64,000 bases of DNA. Source: Metellina segmentata. Taxonomy: Eukaryota; Arthropoda; Arachnida; Araneae; Tetragnathidae. Of the stretch, positions 23,163 to 35,230 are shown in pieces. The translations under genes and the position numbers were made by a program. The DNA lies in the NCBI GenBank assembly GCA_947359465.1, contig OX375875.1, positions 59,707,981 through 59,771,980 of the forward strand. Reading direction: 5' to 3'. Within the stretch, counting starts at the first letter, position 1. Every line of letters starts with the position of its first letter. The notes below the pieces were generated by a model, which was not told the DNA's origin, ran no database searches, and worked only from the letters and a program-made list of their open reading frames with translations.

Positions 23163-26114
23163 TTATACAGCATCTGAATTTTTTCCTGAAATTTCCTCAA
23201 ACATTTCCGATCTTCTATTTTTCACATTTCTGATGATCAATTCCAGATCTTTTCTATCGATAGGGCTCTTTTTCTTCTGTTTACCCGCGTAGTCGATTAC
23301 TATGATTTTCCTGCTTTTTTTCGATCCACCCTCATTGTCTTCTATCTCAGTTTCACTGCTCAAAACGATTGGGGGAGGATGATGAGGTCTGTGAGGCCTT
23401 TTGTTCTCTGGTCGTTTTTGCTTTACTGGGATCGATTTTAACTGTGATGAATAGCCTTCTTCATTAAAACGTCTTCTAGGCTCATGGCTATCTGGTGCTT
23501 GGTATCGGTCCCTTACATCAAGTACAAGCTCATCGGAGTAGTCTACATTTGTTTCAGGGGTACGCACTGTATTACTTGATTTATACTGCTGAGGTCTGTT
23601 ACTTGGAACAGCTTTGTGCCTTCCGTCTTGGGGTCTCCTATGGCGATTTTCAGATGGTTTACGTCTTCTGGTATTTCTACTCTTGCTTGGGTTAGAATAC
23701 CTCGTTGATGGTTCCTCTTTCTCTTGAATTTCTCTCGATTGTTCATCATTTCGTACAGAAAATGGATTGGGATCCATGCCACTGGGAACCGGTTGTCTTT
23801 GTTGACCTTTCTTGTTGTTTTGTTTTCTTCTTGGCTTGGATTTCGAATACCGTTGTCGGTTTCTTACTCTGTAGCCTTCATTTTGCTCCGTTTCATCGAA
23901 CTTCCTGTTGCGATCATTGTCAGCTGCATTCTTTCGATCTAATATATTTTCGACTGGATTTTGATAGTGCGGTGAATCGGCTATCGATTGGTGTCCTTCG
24001 GGTCTACGAGTATCTTTGCTGTAGTCATTTTCTTGGATTCCCTTGTCAGATAATCTTGAATTAGCTGCACTTACCTCATCTGTTAAATCTTTTTGCTTGT
24101 TATATGTCCTGTAGGGGGAATGTTTTACGTGTCTGTAATCTTCGTGATATTCCTTTTCCTCTTTAAAAATTCTTTTATCTTCAATTTTCACTTCGGATTT
24201 TCTTCGGTTGGATGTATTTTCGTCTTGCGCTTCATAATGGTTGTAACGTGTATTAGAAGGGAAACTGTCGACAAATTTCACATTTTCTGAGAGCTTTGTT
24301 CCTCTAAAGTAAGTTTCCTTTTGTTCAATATCTGTATCTGGTGAAGCACGATACTCTGTGCTTTGATCACTGGAGGGATTCTGTTGTTTGTTGTGGGTTG
24401 GATGTCGGGGGTCACTTATAAATCTAGTATTTGAAATAGGATCTTTTCCTTCGGTAAAATATCGATTTCCATTTGACTTTTTATGATCTCTGGTACTACC
24501 TTCTGTTCTGTCACGCTGTTGGTCTTTATGAAATCCAGAAGAATATTCATCATCTGTTTTATCGTAATTTTGCAATGTTAAATCTGATTGTTTAGAATAT
24601 TCATCATATTCTTTTGGCCCACCATCTCTTTGAAATTCGGTATCCCTTTGTTTAGAAAATTCATTATATTTTCTCAATTCATCATGTCTTTGCAAGTTAG
24701 AGTCAAGCTGCTTTGAAAATCCTTGATAACCATCTGGTTTAACATTATCTTGCAAGTGGGAATTGGTTTGTTCAGAATATACTGCATATTCTTCCGGCTT
24801 TGCAAGTCTTTGATGTTTGAAATCGACATGTTTAATAAGTCCTTGATACACTTCTGGTCCATATTTTTGTAATGTAGGGTCTATTTGCTTTGGAATTTGT
24901 GGACGTTCTTCGTACTTATCTTTGTTTCGAATAAAATGGTTATCATTGTTTTGTGTTTCATTACGCGATATTTGATCATTATTTTGTTTCGACGAGATGG
25001 AAGATGAATTTGTTTTAGCTTTAATAAGTTTGAGCAACTGAGATAAATCTACAACAGTTCTTCCTTTTGCTTCCTTTTGAATATTTTCTAACTTATTGAT
25101 CAACGTATGAACTTTCTCATGGTCTTTCTTATCACTAGCTTTTACGTTCTGAACTGATCCAAACTCTTTCCTCTCACTTTGTCCAAATTCTTCAACACTT
25201 CCTGTGCTTGGATCATTAGATGGTTTATATCTTTTACGATTTTCGTGTTCATATGTTTTCCTATTTTGTCCTAATTCCACAACGTTCCCTGCATTTGATT
25301 CGTCAGAAGGTTGATACCTATCACGATTTTTGTGCTCATGTATTCTCTTGTTTTGTCCGAGTTCCAGAACATTCCTTGTACTTAACTCATCAGAAGGTTG
25401 ATATCTTACTTTGTTTTCGTTTCCATATGTTCTTCTGTTTTGTCCAAATTCCACAACGTTCCTTGTATTTGGTTCATTGGAAGGTTGGTGCCTTTCACGA
25501 TTTCCGTTCTTATATAAATTCGTTTCTTGAGTTCTTTCGAGATTTTCCAGAGGCGTTGTTCTTGCTCGTTCTAAATCCTTATATTCTTGTCTACTATTCG
25601 GTGTCGCAGATGGTTCTACGTTTCTGTTTAGGTTCGTTGAAGATTTTGTAGGAGGGTATTTATAACTAGGAGTTGACTGAGATGTTTTAGATGGTATCTT
25701 TTTGTTCTCAGAAGGATTCCAATTTAATTGCCCTGCGAGTAAGGATTTCCAAGCCGATATCGCATCTTCTTTTGTGTTGGCCGATTCGATATGTCCTCCA
25801 TATGTTGAATATTTGTGGCCAGGTTTGTCCCCATTGTAATTTACTACCATTTGATTTTCTCCTGTTCCCCACAAAGGACGATCCTCATAATTTTCAGCAG
25901 CAGGGTAAGTGTTGTAACCTTCATCAGCATCATCGTATTCATCCTCGTCTTCGTAATAATCCTCTTCACTTTGGTCATATTCATATTCTCCATTCGAAAT
26001 CCATTTACCCTTTGGTGTTTCCGCTTCGGTGACCCCTCCTTCAGCAGACAATGCTTTCCATTTTTCATAGTCATCTTCCAATCTCCAAACTTTTGAAGGA
26101 GTCAATTTTACTTC
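23163..26114 (-). CDS. Gene 2 exon 6 (charged repeats and C-terminus)
   Basis: 983 codons plus stop. It starts EVKLTPSKVWRL, then an acidic Tyr/Asp/Glu block and an Asn/Lys/Glu/Arg/Gln-rich body. About four 29-residue repeats (RYQPSDE...GQN type) and five 20-residue repeats (Y-x-x-[FY]-S-K-Q type) follow. The C-terminus has a Pro/His/Arg stretch and then KKSRKIIVIDYAG, like the end of gene 3. Confidence 0.9.
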   Translation of the reverse strand, partial: EVKLTPSKVWRLEDDYEKWKALSAEGGVTEAETPKGKWISNGEYEYDQSEEDYYEDEDEYDDADEGYNTYPAAENYEDRPLWGTGENQMVVNYNGDKPGHKYSTYGGHIESANTKEDAISAWKSLLAGQLNWNPSENKKIPSKTSQSTPSYKYPPTKSSTNLNRNVEPSATPNSRQEYKDLERARTTPLENLERTQETNLYKNGNRERHQPSNEPNTRNVVEFGQNRRTYGNENKVRYQPSDELSTRNVLELGQNKRIHEHKNRDRYQPSDESNAGNVVELGQNRKTYEHENRKRYKPSNDPSTGSVEEFGQSERKEFGSVQNVKASDKKDHEKVHTLINKLENIQKEAKGRTVVDLSQLLKLIKAKTNSSSISSKQNNDQISRNETQNNDNHFIRNKDKYEERPQIPKQIDPTLQKYGPEVYQGLIKHVDFKHQRLAKPEEYAVYSEQTNSHLQDNVKPDGYQGFSKQLDSNLQRHDELRKYNEFSKQRDTEFQRDGGPKEYDEYSKQSDLTLQNYDKTDDEYSSGFHKDQQRDRTEGSTRDHKKSNGNRYFTEGKDPISNTRFISDPRHPTHNKQQNPSSDQSTEYRASPDTDIEQKETYFRGTKLSENVKFVDSFPSNTRYNHYEAQDENTSNRRKSEVKIEDKRIFKEEKEYHEDYRHVKHSPYRTYNKQKDLTDEVSAANSRLSDKGIQENDYSKDTRRPEGHQSIADSPHYQNPVENILDRKNAADNDRNRKFDETEQNEGYRVRNRQRYSKSKPRRKQNNKKGQQRQPVPSGMDPNPFSVRNDEQSREIQEKEEPSTRYSNPSKSRNTRRRKPSENRHRRPQDGRHKAVPSNRPQQYKSSNTVRTPETNVDYSDELVLDVRDRYQAPDSHEPRRRFNEEGYSSQLKSIPVKQKRPENKRPHRPHHPPPIVLSSETEIEDNEGGSKKSRKIIVIDYAGKQKKKSPIDRKDLELIIRNVKNRRSEMFEEISGKNSDAV

Positions 26115-26469
26115 CTGAAAATAAATAGAAATATGGGATAAGAAGGGTTTTACATGACCAAAGCGATCAGCATAAAAGTTGTCCATGATAGATATGCTGT
26201 CATCACACATCCAGGTATCAAAATTCACCATAAATATTATATTCTTACAGGCATAACGTAATTTTATAAAGGCTGATTAAAACGGGTATGTGAAAGGAGA
26301 TATACTTTCCATTTTTCAGTAACTCTTTGGAACTAAGTAAGGTACCAAATTATATCCATATAAGTTTTGATTATAAAACCTTCTATGTAAATATTTGATT
26401 AATCCTAATATTTTTTCCCTGAAGTTTAATAAAAATAAATGTTACTAAGCAAATAAATAAATTAAGTGT

Positions 26470-26506
<37 letters not shown>

Positions 26507-29500
26507 AACAGATTAGATTTTAAAAGCATGGTTTTGTTCACAGAATATTCTTAACCATGTTTCTCTTTTGCATGTGCTAAATGGTATCAAATTTTCAAGA
26601 TAAGTGCTTGCCAGATGCTTTATGGGTACTATGTGTTATTATTTCTCCAATTTTATATGTACATGTAGCCAATCAAGTAAATTTGAAAGCTGCTTCTCTA
26701 CTGACTCATTCAATAAAGCCTATTCTGTTTTGGCGTGAGCACTGACAACTCATATGTGTTTCCTTAAAGATCAACCTGGAGCCTCGTTCACATATACGAA
26801 TGACGGAGAATTTTAGACTGCCATCTCTAGACTTCTGAGTGGGTATAGGCGTTACCAATTTGCTTAAAATGTAACACTCTGAGTAAAAGCCCCGAGTCAT
26901 ATTCTAGCCTGTGTTTGTGTGGTAAGAAGGAACTTCATAAAAGTCTTTTTCTAATGTTGGATTTTTTTTTATTGCTTTCGGACTCCAACTTGATCCAGCT
27001 ATTTAGCTAGGCCTTAAGGAATAAATAGCAACTTATAAACGTTTTACATGAGCATAAACTGTTTTAATATTAAAGTTTGGAAGGAAATATTATGAGTAAA
27101 TTCAGTATAAAAATCACAAGTATGAATATGTATGACCCAAAAATATTAAAAAGTCACATGAAACATTTCCTCCTTTACAGCAAAACAGAAAGAACAACAC
27201 CATAGAAATAATTTTTTTTTGAAAAAGCAATTGTCTTACCTCGCTTCTATCTTTCTCAATGATTTCTGTACCTTCTTCACCATTTGGGACAGTTTCATAA
27301 TGAGCAGGAACTTGAATGGGCATTTTCATCACTTGATCGGCACTTGTCACACTCCACTTACCATCAATGTTGTTAATTTTCCATTCCAACTGGCCGTTTT
27401 CTCCAAGCAGGGACCATCCATCTTCACCACCATTACCAACAACAGTCCACCTCTTAGCATCAACGACGGCTTTTACAAGGGCTGGCGGTATACCGGATAG
27501 ATCTCTAACACCTTGATGAGCTCCTTGAGAAGAATAGAAATTTGGTACTGGCGTCTCGCCTATGTGATCTGGATACCCTCTATCGAATGAAGGTACGTTA
27601 CTTGGATTATATGGCGAAGAGCTTACTTTGGGAGAATAATCGCCGAAATAGCTTCCATAGTTAACTTCCATTTGGGGAACAGTAGTAGTGCTTGCAAAGA
27701 TTTCTTGTGAAGTTTCAGGAGCTTCTGTAATGTATTCTTGAGTATTAGACACATTAGTGGACTGAAATATTTCAAAATTTGGTTCATCATTATGAGTGTC
27801 CCTAATTTCTGCTACGAATGGATCGTCGAAGTTGGTGTCAAACATCAGTGTTCCATTGTCCGACGACTGTGTAGGACCTGTTCCCAGTGAAAAAGTTTGG
27901 ATTAATGATGGTTCTTTACTTACGCCAGCTTGATAGTTATTTGCAGCGACCTGGTAAGCAGGCGGAGTGAAATCTCTAATTCCAGGTGGAGGTGGAGATT
28001 GCTGAAATACAATTCGATCAAAAGGAGCCACATCAAAACTTTCTGGTTTGGACTTTGTTTTGAGAGCTGTTTCATTTCGGTAGATGTTAGGAGTATATAT
28101 CACAGGGCCCAAATTCTTGTCTAAGTTGGTTTTGTAGTTACTGGTGAAATGAATCTAAGTAATAATAAAACAAGGATTGAAAAATAGAATTATTACATGA
28201 ATTTTTCAATCACAACAGGAACATGAATAAAGCATAACGAAACAAAGAGGGATTTAAGGAGCTTTGCATGACTAGTGATTGCAAAAACATTGATTTGATT
28301 TAGGAAAATATGAATATTAACACAAATGAAATAAATGTTATCAATAAGTATCTACTGAGATAAATGTATGAAACAAAAAAGAGCCTTGAAGAAGTTCATG
28401 TTTTAATTAATAAAAACTGAAGAAAGGGTTCGATAAATGATTTGAATTGTGTCGAGAATATTTTGTGGAATACAAAGGACTCTATTGGGTATATTTCCTC
28501 CAGGTTATATCACGGAATGAAATTATATATTTTTGAGTATAAAATTTCACTCACCTTATTTATGTCTTGTGGCTTTGATAGAATGCGTTCGCTTTGTTTT
28601 CCAATCAGAAAGCTGGACGTATTCCTAGTGGGTGCCCATAGACCTTGGTCAGCTTGACTTTCTTTTTTTCCTTGTACAGACCATCGATCACCTTCAGCTT
28701 GGCTATTTTGAGCTGACCATTTCACTTGACCTCCCTGGTTTTCATAAGACCATCCACTTCCATTCTGACCCATACTCCAAACAACATAAGCATTAGTACC
28801 AGGGTCAATTGTATAGGACGTTCTGTGAGGTGTCATCGGTGTGCTGCTGATTGAAGAGTATCGGTGCGGAGGTCGCGTCGTTATTGGCTCTAAACAAAGT
28901 TAAAAGTAAGTCCACGCAACTTTATTCCATTAAAACACATAATAATCACCGAAATATTTTACTCTTGAAGAACCATATTAATAATCCCTTTTAGTAATAA
29001 TGGGATCATGTCTACATTTTATACACTTTTCAATATAACATAATAAGACAATTCCAAGTAAAGGCTTGTTTTGAATTTTTATTTGGTTTTGTTCGTTAAT
29101 TCAGGAGGCGTAAAGTGATTTATATAGATCCTGTACAGTTTTAAGCAAACTTTTAGAAGTTAAGGGATACACAGAAGATAGTTATTGTAAATAGTTGCAT
29201 AAATATGTAAATTTACAGACAAAAAGAGAACATTCACAAAAACTATATCAATCAAGTGAAAAATTAAAACTCAGTAGGTCATAATTTCTAACCTTATATG
29301 GCAACCGGATTTGCTAAATTATTAAATGTACTCCACACGATTAAAATAATAAAAATACTGACACTTAAAAATAATAAATATGCCAGCACATAATACTTGA
29401 GAGACATATCTTTCATCAATAGGCAAACATTAAAAATACTCTTCATGTTTACTTCCAAAATAAAAAGAAAATTGTCAATACTGACCTTGATATTCAGTAG

Positions 29501-32500
29501 TCTCCTCAATTGTTGTTGTCGGGTCTGTTGTAGTAGTTGCATCTTCTGTAGTAGTCTTCAAACTATTGAATAATTGCGTATTTTCAGTTTCTATAACATC
29601 TTTCACAGTAGTAATCGGTTCATCGTATTGCGATTCTTCAGTCGGTTCAATGTATTGCAGTTCGTCAGTCGGTTCAATGTATTTCAATTCTTCAGTCGGT
29701 TTTACTTCATCAGAAATTTCATTGATACCTGATTCTGTGGTAGACAATTTCGGAGACTTCGTTGTTCGTGTACGTGTTCGACTTCTGGTGTGCTTCTCTT
29801 CGACTACAGCTGTAACAAGTTGTCCATAATCCCGAGTTATATAAAAGGGCTCCACTGTTGTTCGACTTTTAAAATCGTATGCTTTGGTAGAAGTTAATAA
29901 CATATCATAATTTTCAGTCGGTTCAAGAGTCGTGGTAAAAATATCGTTATATTCGTCTTCATAAGCCTCAGTGATTGGAGTGGTTTTCACTCTTTTGAAT
30001 TTGTGCACATTTCTGTTCCTCAGATAATCTGTCGGACCTTTTACTTTTTCGACTTTTTTCTTATCAGTTGATTTGGTTGGAGAAATTGTCGTAAGTTGGT
30101 TTCTCGTCCAGGATACTTTAGGCGCGGAAGTTGTTCTATTAGCTCTTACTCTGCTTCTCAATCTTGAAATGGAAGTAGGTTTACGAGAGATTCGTTCATA
30201 TTCTTGAGTTGAGGTAGAAGGTGTAGATGTTGTGCGGGAATTTGAGGTTTGCAATGGTGTAGTGAATCTTGTCGTGTTGAAGCGCCCACTTGCTTTTCTC
30301 CATGACATACGAGTACCATTCTTTGGTCTTCTTCTTAAGCCCAAACCTGATTTTAAGCTATCGGACGATTTTTTCTTGGTTGGTTCAGCACTACTAATGT
30401 CTTCAACTGTGGTCAAGGATTCAAATTCGTCAATCTCTTTTTCAAGTGCTTCTGTGTATGAAACTTTCTTTTCTGGTTCTGGAGTTAGTTCCCCAATTTG
30501 AAGGGGTAGTTCTTCACTTTCAAGTTCTTCTGTAGTGGTTTCGATTTTAGGTGCTTTCGATGTCCTCAGTCTCTTTCTCAGTGTGATCGGAGATTTCGTC
30601 GAGCGGTTTCTCCCAAATAATCGTGACTTAGGAGTGGAGGGGTTTATTTCGGGAGTTTCTGTTGGAGGCGTGGTGGTGGTGAGAGGTGTAAAAGGAACAG
30701 GTGTTACGTTCTCGATCGTTCGCGTTGCAACTGTTGAAGATTTCGTAGGAAAAAGAGAATTTCTTCGTGCTCCTGGTCTTAATAGAGAAGATGGTTTTTT
30801 TCTTCTCGATGAATCGAACCAAAATCCAGGTCTGGAACCAGGTACAAGAGGCTTGAAAGATGAATCATTCTCTAGGTCTGAAAGTGAATGACAACATTAC
30901 TTTGTAATAAAAATACAGTCTAAAGGCAACTTGTTATAGGCAAAACAAAGGGAAATAATTAATTCACATTTATTAAATATAACTTATATTAGTAGCAAAT
31001 TGAAAAGAATAACAATCAAACAATCAATCAACATTATTATCAGACTATTTAACTCTATTTATATACTTGTTTGCATGTAGTTTATACCTTCTACATGTGA
31101 AGCTTCTTCTCTTGAATCTGCGGCCTCTATTTCGTCTTCTTCGAAAGGTGGTGGGGGAGGATCATCTTGCCGTGGTGTAGACCTACGACTTACAGTTGAC
31201 CTCCTCCAGGTGATGGATGATTTGGTGGTCGATGGAACTTGTTCTGTGGTCAGATATTGAATGGGAGCAGATGTTGTTTTTGTGACACGTCGCCATGTAA
31301 CGGATGCATTTGTTAATGCCACCAAACACAGTAGCAAACCTGCCAGGTGCGCTATAGGTATGTGCTGTTAAAAGAATAAATCAGCTTCTGAAGACTCGTT
31401 GTTAGAATACAGACTGAATAAAGCATTAAGCATCACTCATAAACTAATTCTTAAGATAAGGATTTACTCTTCATGTTAATTATATATATGATGTAAGAAT
31501 AATATAAAGAAAAACCTCACACATTTTTATCTTAAGGCTTTTGAAAATGTCACTGACATTACAATAGGAAGTAATACGTTCTAATTCATAGATGTTTAAA
31601 ATTTGCTTGAAAATAATGAATGCTGCAGACAGATAAGTATTTAACTCAGTGCAAATAATATAGGTTATAGTTTTGTAAGTAATTATTTCAAGTATATATA
31701 GTCCGCAATATTAGATATGCTGAATTGAAGTAAAAATTTGGCTTATTAATTCATCTGGAAGCATATTTTTAAGGAATGAAAAATCAATAACTGTTAGAGA
31801 ACAATATTATATGCTTAGGTATTGTATGAAGTATTTAATAATTTTAAATAATATTATTTGTTACACTGCGGTGTAAATATCGGTGAAAATGCTACAAAAT
31901 GAAATCCACAGTAAAACTTTATACAAACTAACATACTTATTTTCAATGACATTTTTGTTTTGTGGAATTTAGTTGAGACTTCCAGCAATACTAGTCATAA
32001 CTTTCCATCCTTTTTTCTCGTTTTTATACGATTTTTTTTTTTGAAACAACGTTTTTAGAAATTCAATGCATACGAGTCCTGAAAACATTACTTCGAATTG
32101 ATTTCATTGCGTGACGATAATAGAAAAAATTCCCGTCTATTTTATTTTCCTTTGATTCTTAACGCAACGATGCCTTTTCTGTTTAGTTTTCAGTCAAAAG
32201 AAAAGTCACGATGCGCATAATACCCTACTGACTTACGTCTGAATTCGCTTTCTTTGATATTCAAATTTCCTTTCTTAAGATACCCAGATCAATTCTTCGA
32301 GAATAGATGAAGATATATTCAAAATAACACAAATAAAACCACCTCTATCTGAATTAGGTTTGGATTTGATTTTTAAAAAAATCCCATTTTTCACGGTTTA
32401 TGTGAAATTAGGTATAGGACTCGATTTTGAGAAGCAAAATATATCTGTTAGCCACGTACACCGCAAATAAATGCTTGTAATAAAACTTTTGACAAAAAAA

Positions 32501-35230
32501 ATTTAACATTGGGCGAAAATTCAGCAGGAGGATTGAATATAGCCCAAACACCTACTTAAAAATTTAAACATGGTTAATTATAAAATTCTAAGAATTTTAA
32601 TAACACACAATAAGGATCCGAAATTGGATTTCAAAGAAAGGTGAATGTTGTTAGTTGAAAAAAGCAAGATGGACTAGATGTTATTATAAGACTATCATGT
32701 AGAACTGCATCGGATAAGTCGTTAGATAAATCAAGATTCGATTGACTGGTATTACTGTTTTGATATAATGCCGTTTTTATAATAATTCAGTTGAGTGTGT
32801 GACGCAATGAATAGCATTGAAAATAAATTTTGCTCTTCCAAAATATTATCATTTGATCCACATTTGCGTTCAAATGAAACACAATTAAAATGAAAAGAAG
32901 ATGCGTGTTTCACTATAAAAGTTACTGTAATTTATACTGGAAGCTTAGCAAGATGATAAGTTTCAGAAGCTATGAACTACGGAGATCTCTGATAGTTGTA
33001 TAATCTTAAGGGTTGAAATAAAAGAGGTGAATCATGTCTTCAAAAGAAAGTTATTGTTTTGCTTTTACTTCTGTAAAACTTGAGAGTACATTACATATTC
33101 AGTCTCAGAATATAAAGTGAACTTAATTTAAGAATTATTTCTTTGCTGTTCTGCAATGCAATAAATAATTAGAAATATATATTATGCCATTGATTTCAAT
33201 TCTTATTTTATTATGCATACTCTCCGAACTTCATAGCTAGCCACGAAATGTTTTAAGCATTAGTATTCATCTGCAATCCTGGAACACAATGAAACTAGAC
33301 TTGAAGAATGATGTTTGAGGATCATTATTTCTTATTGATCCTTGATTCCATAAAAGCATAGAGATATCAATCAAAAAGTTTATATCTTGTTATGCGTATG
33401 AAATTTAGCGTTGTCATTAAGTAGAGAAATTATCAGAGAAGCTGTAAATAACGTTAAATGCGTCTCTTAAACCGGGCAAAATGTTTCATTTATAAAATAA
33501 AACCGAGTTTTGTTTTTTTGAGAAACTTGGTCTTTTGGTTTATTGAATAAGCTTCAATTTTTACATCTAAATATTTTCGTTTTAAAATCCGTACTTAACA
33601 GCAAAAAAAAGTAAAACATCAGGTTTTTTTAAAAATTTAGTATTAGATATATCTTTTTTTGCACTTTTCGTAATGTTAAAGATTTACATTATTAAAATAA
33701 ATTTAGTAATTATAAAACATACATAAATACACTTCATAGGAATGAACAATAAAATACACAGTAAGAGTCATTCACAGAAACTTTTCACTAATAGATTAAA
33801 ATAATGTTTAATAAGAAATCATATTAGTACATCTAGAATTCATTTTGTGTATGCATGTCTTCTACGAAAGGTATAAGAATTCGATACAATAGTTTTGAAG
33901 GTGATATGGGCATGAATTTCAATCGTCATCCTCTAAAGGAAAAGTGTATTGAAGTTGCATTATTTATCTCGGTTTTCTGACCCCAATTTAAAGACATATG
34001 TTAAAAGTACATTGCAGAAGAAATTGTATTTCAATCAAACAACACCGATCAGTGAATTTCCTGAACTAATTTACTTTTTCAGAATCTTTATCTTTTCAAA
34101 TCACTGATTTAACGAAATTCTTAGAACAAAGGTATATCCTGCGAAAAGCTATTCTGAAGATTTTATCCCGCATTTAAAATCTTCAAGTTAGCGGTGTATG
34201 AAATGTTTTAAAATTATTATCTTTTAAACCTTTACAAAAGTAACTATATCCTGATATAGAAGAATTACTTCTCATAGCGATGTCCAATTTTAATACATGT
34301 ATGATACATTTTCATTGATTTTAAGAATACTCTTATCTTTAATTTTCAGAACCGTGTTCTACAGATTATGAAGTTCTGAAGATTTTATTCCTCATTTAAA
34401 ATCTTCAAGTTAGCGGTGTATGAAATGTTTTTAAGTTATTATCTTTTAAACCTTTACAAAAGTAACTATATCCTGATATAGAAGAATTCCTTCTCATAGC
34501 GATGTCCAATTTTAATACATGCATGATACATTTTCATCGATTTTAAGAATACTCTTATCTTTAATTTTCAGAACCGTGTTCTACAGATTATGAAGTTCTG
34601 AAGATTTTATCCCGCATTTAAAATCTTCAAGTTAGCGGTGTATGAAATGTTTTAAAATTATTATCTTTTAAACCTTTACAAAAGTAACTATATCCTGATA
34701 TAGAAGAATTACTCCTCATAGCGATGTCCAATTTTAATACATGTATGATACATTTTCATTGATTTTAAGAATACTCTTATCTTTAATTTTCAGAACCGTG
34801 TTCTACAGATTATATATACAGAGCAGTAATCCACTCCAAGATTGCGAAAATTCACTACCTTTGACTCATTTATAAATCTGAACGACTTACTTGATACGAT
34901 GTCGAATAATTCATTCTTTATATCTGAGCTAATTAATGTAGGTTGAACCCTTACCAATCTTAATGACTAACTGTCGATACGATGCCTAATAATCCATTCT
35001 TAGATCTGAGCAAATTCATATTTGTTGAATCCCCTCCATTGTGACCCATTAGAGCTCACTGTACAATAATCCATCAAATGATCACGATACAATAATCCAT
35101 CACGTCAGTTTCACTTTCGTTGATTTCCTTCCCTCTCTGACCCACTCAAATGATGATTGATAATCCAACAAATTAGAGAGGAGTCAAAGCGAAAGTGTGA
35201 AGAGACCGTTGCTATACTTACTCTCGTCAT
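23163..35230 (-). CDS. Gene 2: secreted charged Trp-module protein, complete, about 1959 aa (6 exons)
   Basis: Six exons join in phase to give 1960 codons including the stop. Order of parts: M-T-R from a three-codon exon; signal peptide (HIPIAHLAGLLLCLVALTNA); a Thr/Arg/Ser-rich extended region to about residue 560; the AYVVWS motif in exon 4; the 36-residue Trp module at about 907-942; then a 983-residue highly charged C-terminal exon. That exon has 29-residue repeats (about 1180-1300) and 20-residue repeats (about 1390-1500). It closes with a basic tail carrying RKIIVIDYAGKQKKK at about 1905-1920. Paralogous to genes 1 and 3. An extracellular structural role is inferred; the family is not recognised. 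Confidence 0.85.
26115..27239 (-). other. Gene 2 intron 5
   Basis: AT-rich, no gene. Holds a GA microsatellite at 26474-26503. Confidence 0.7.
26474..26503. repeat. (GA)n microsatellite
   Basis: About 15 uninterrupted GA units. Confidence 0.95.
27240..28154 (-). CDS. Gene 2 exon 5 (Trp module)
   Basis: 305 codons, phase 0 at both ends, with good GTAAGA donor. The first two thirds are polar and Pro/Ser/Thr-rich. The Trp module is at 27342-27449 (RWTVVGNGGEDGW ... LEWKI ... KWSVTS). Confidence 0.85.
27342..27449 (-). other. 36-residue Trp module in gene 2
   Basis: Gap-free match to 47182-47289 in gene 3 and to the module split between exons 4 and 5 of gene 1. Invariant positions are four Trp, VVG, GG, DGW, EWKI and VTS. 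Confidence 0.9.
28555..28889 (-). CDS. Gene 2 exon 4 (AYVVWS motif)
   Basis: In phase (1 in, 0 out, GTGAGT donor). Contains N-A-Y-V-V-W-S-M-G-Q followed by GSGW and further Trp residues. It is aligned with exon 4 of gene 1 and exon 3 of gene 3. Confidence 0.85.
28890..29485 (-). other. Gene 2 intron 3
   Basis: AT-rich; nothing recognised. Confidence 0.6.
29486..30877 (-). CDS. Gene 2 exon 3 (Thr/Arg/Ser-rich region)
   Basis: The frame is open across the whole exon and in phase with both neighbours. It is rich in Thr, Arg, Ser and Pro. Near the end there is a short Glu/Pro/Thr/Tyr repeat (ELKYIEPTDELQYIEPTEE). The composition suggests an extended, possibly O-glycosylated segment. GTCAGT donor, phase 1. 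Confidence 0.85.
31088..31364 (-). CDS. Gene 2 exon 2 (signal peptide)
   Basis: The acceptor lies after a pyrimidine tract. Hydrophobic core LAGLLLCLVALTNA, then SVTWRRVTK and a second WRR motif, Thr/Ser-rich, ending in an acidic Pro-rich stretch. GTATAA donor, phase 1. Confidence 0.8.
34154..34819. repeat. Tandem repeat, 3 copies of 222 bp
   Basis: Units start at 34154, 34376 and 34598 (ctgaagattttat...). They are nearly identical over the full 222 bp and end in accgtgttctacagattat. A very regular, recent local amplification. Confidence 0.95.
34827..35166 (+). promoter_or_regulatory. Cluster of five TAATCC motifs near gene 2 exon 1
   Basis: TAATCC at 34827, 34990, 35067, 35093 and 35161. 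It is the core recognised by K50 homeodomain proteins of the Otd/Bicoid type. Location is within 400 bases downstream of the predicted start. A regulatory role is inference; part of the clustering may come from local duplication. Confidence 0.3.
35222..35230 (-). CDS. Gene 2 exon 1 (M-T-R)
   Basis: Three codons ending at phase 0 on a GTAAGTATA donor. Joined to exon 2 it supplies the missing Met of the signal peptide, since exon 2 has no ATG of its own in the signal region. It matches the first-exon design of genes 1 and 3. Confidence 0.65.

Larger units (their letters stand above)
31365..35221 (-). other. Gene 2 intron 1
   Basis: Long first intron. Contains the three 222-bp repeats and the TAATCC cluster close to exon 1. 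Otherwise AT-rich with no gene. Confidence 0.65.
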
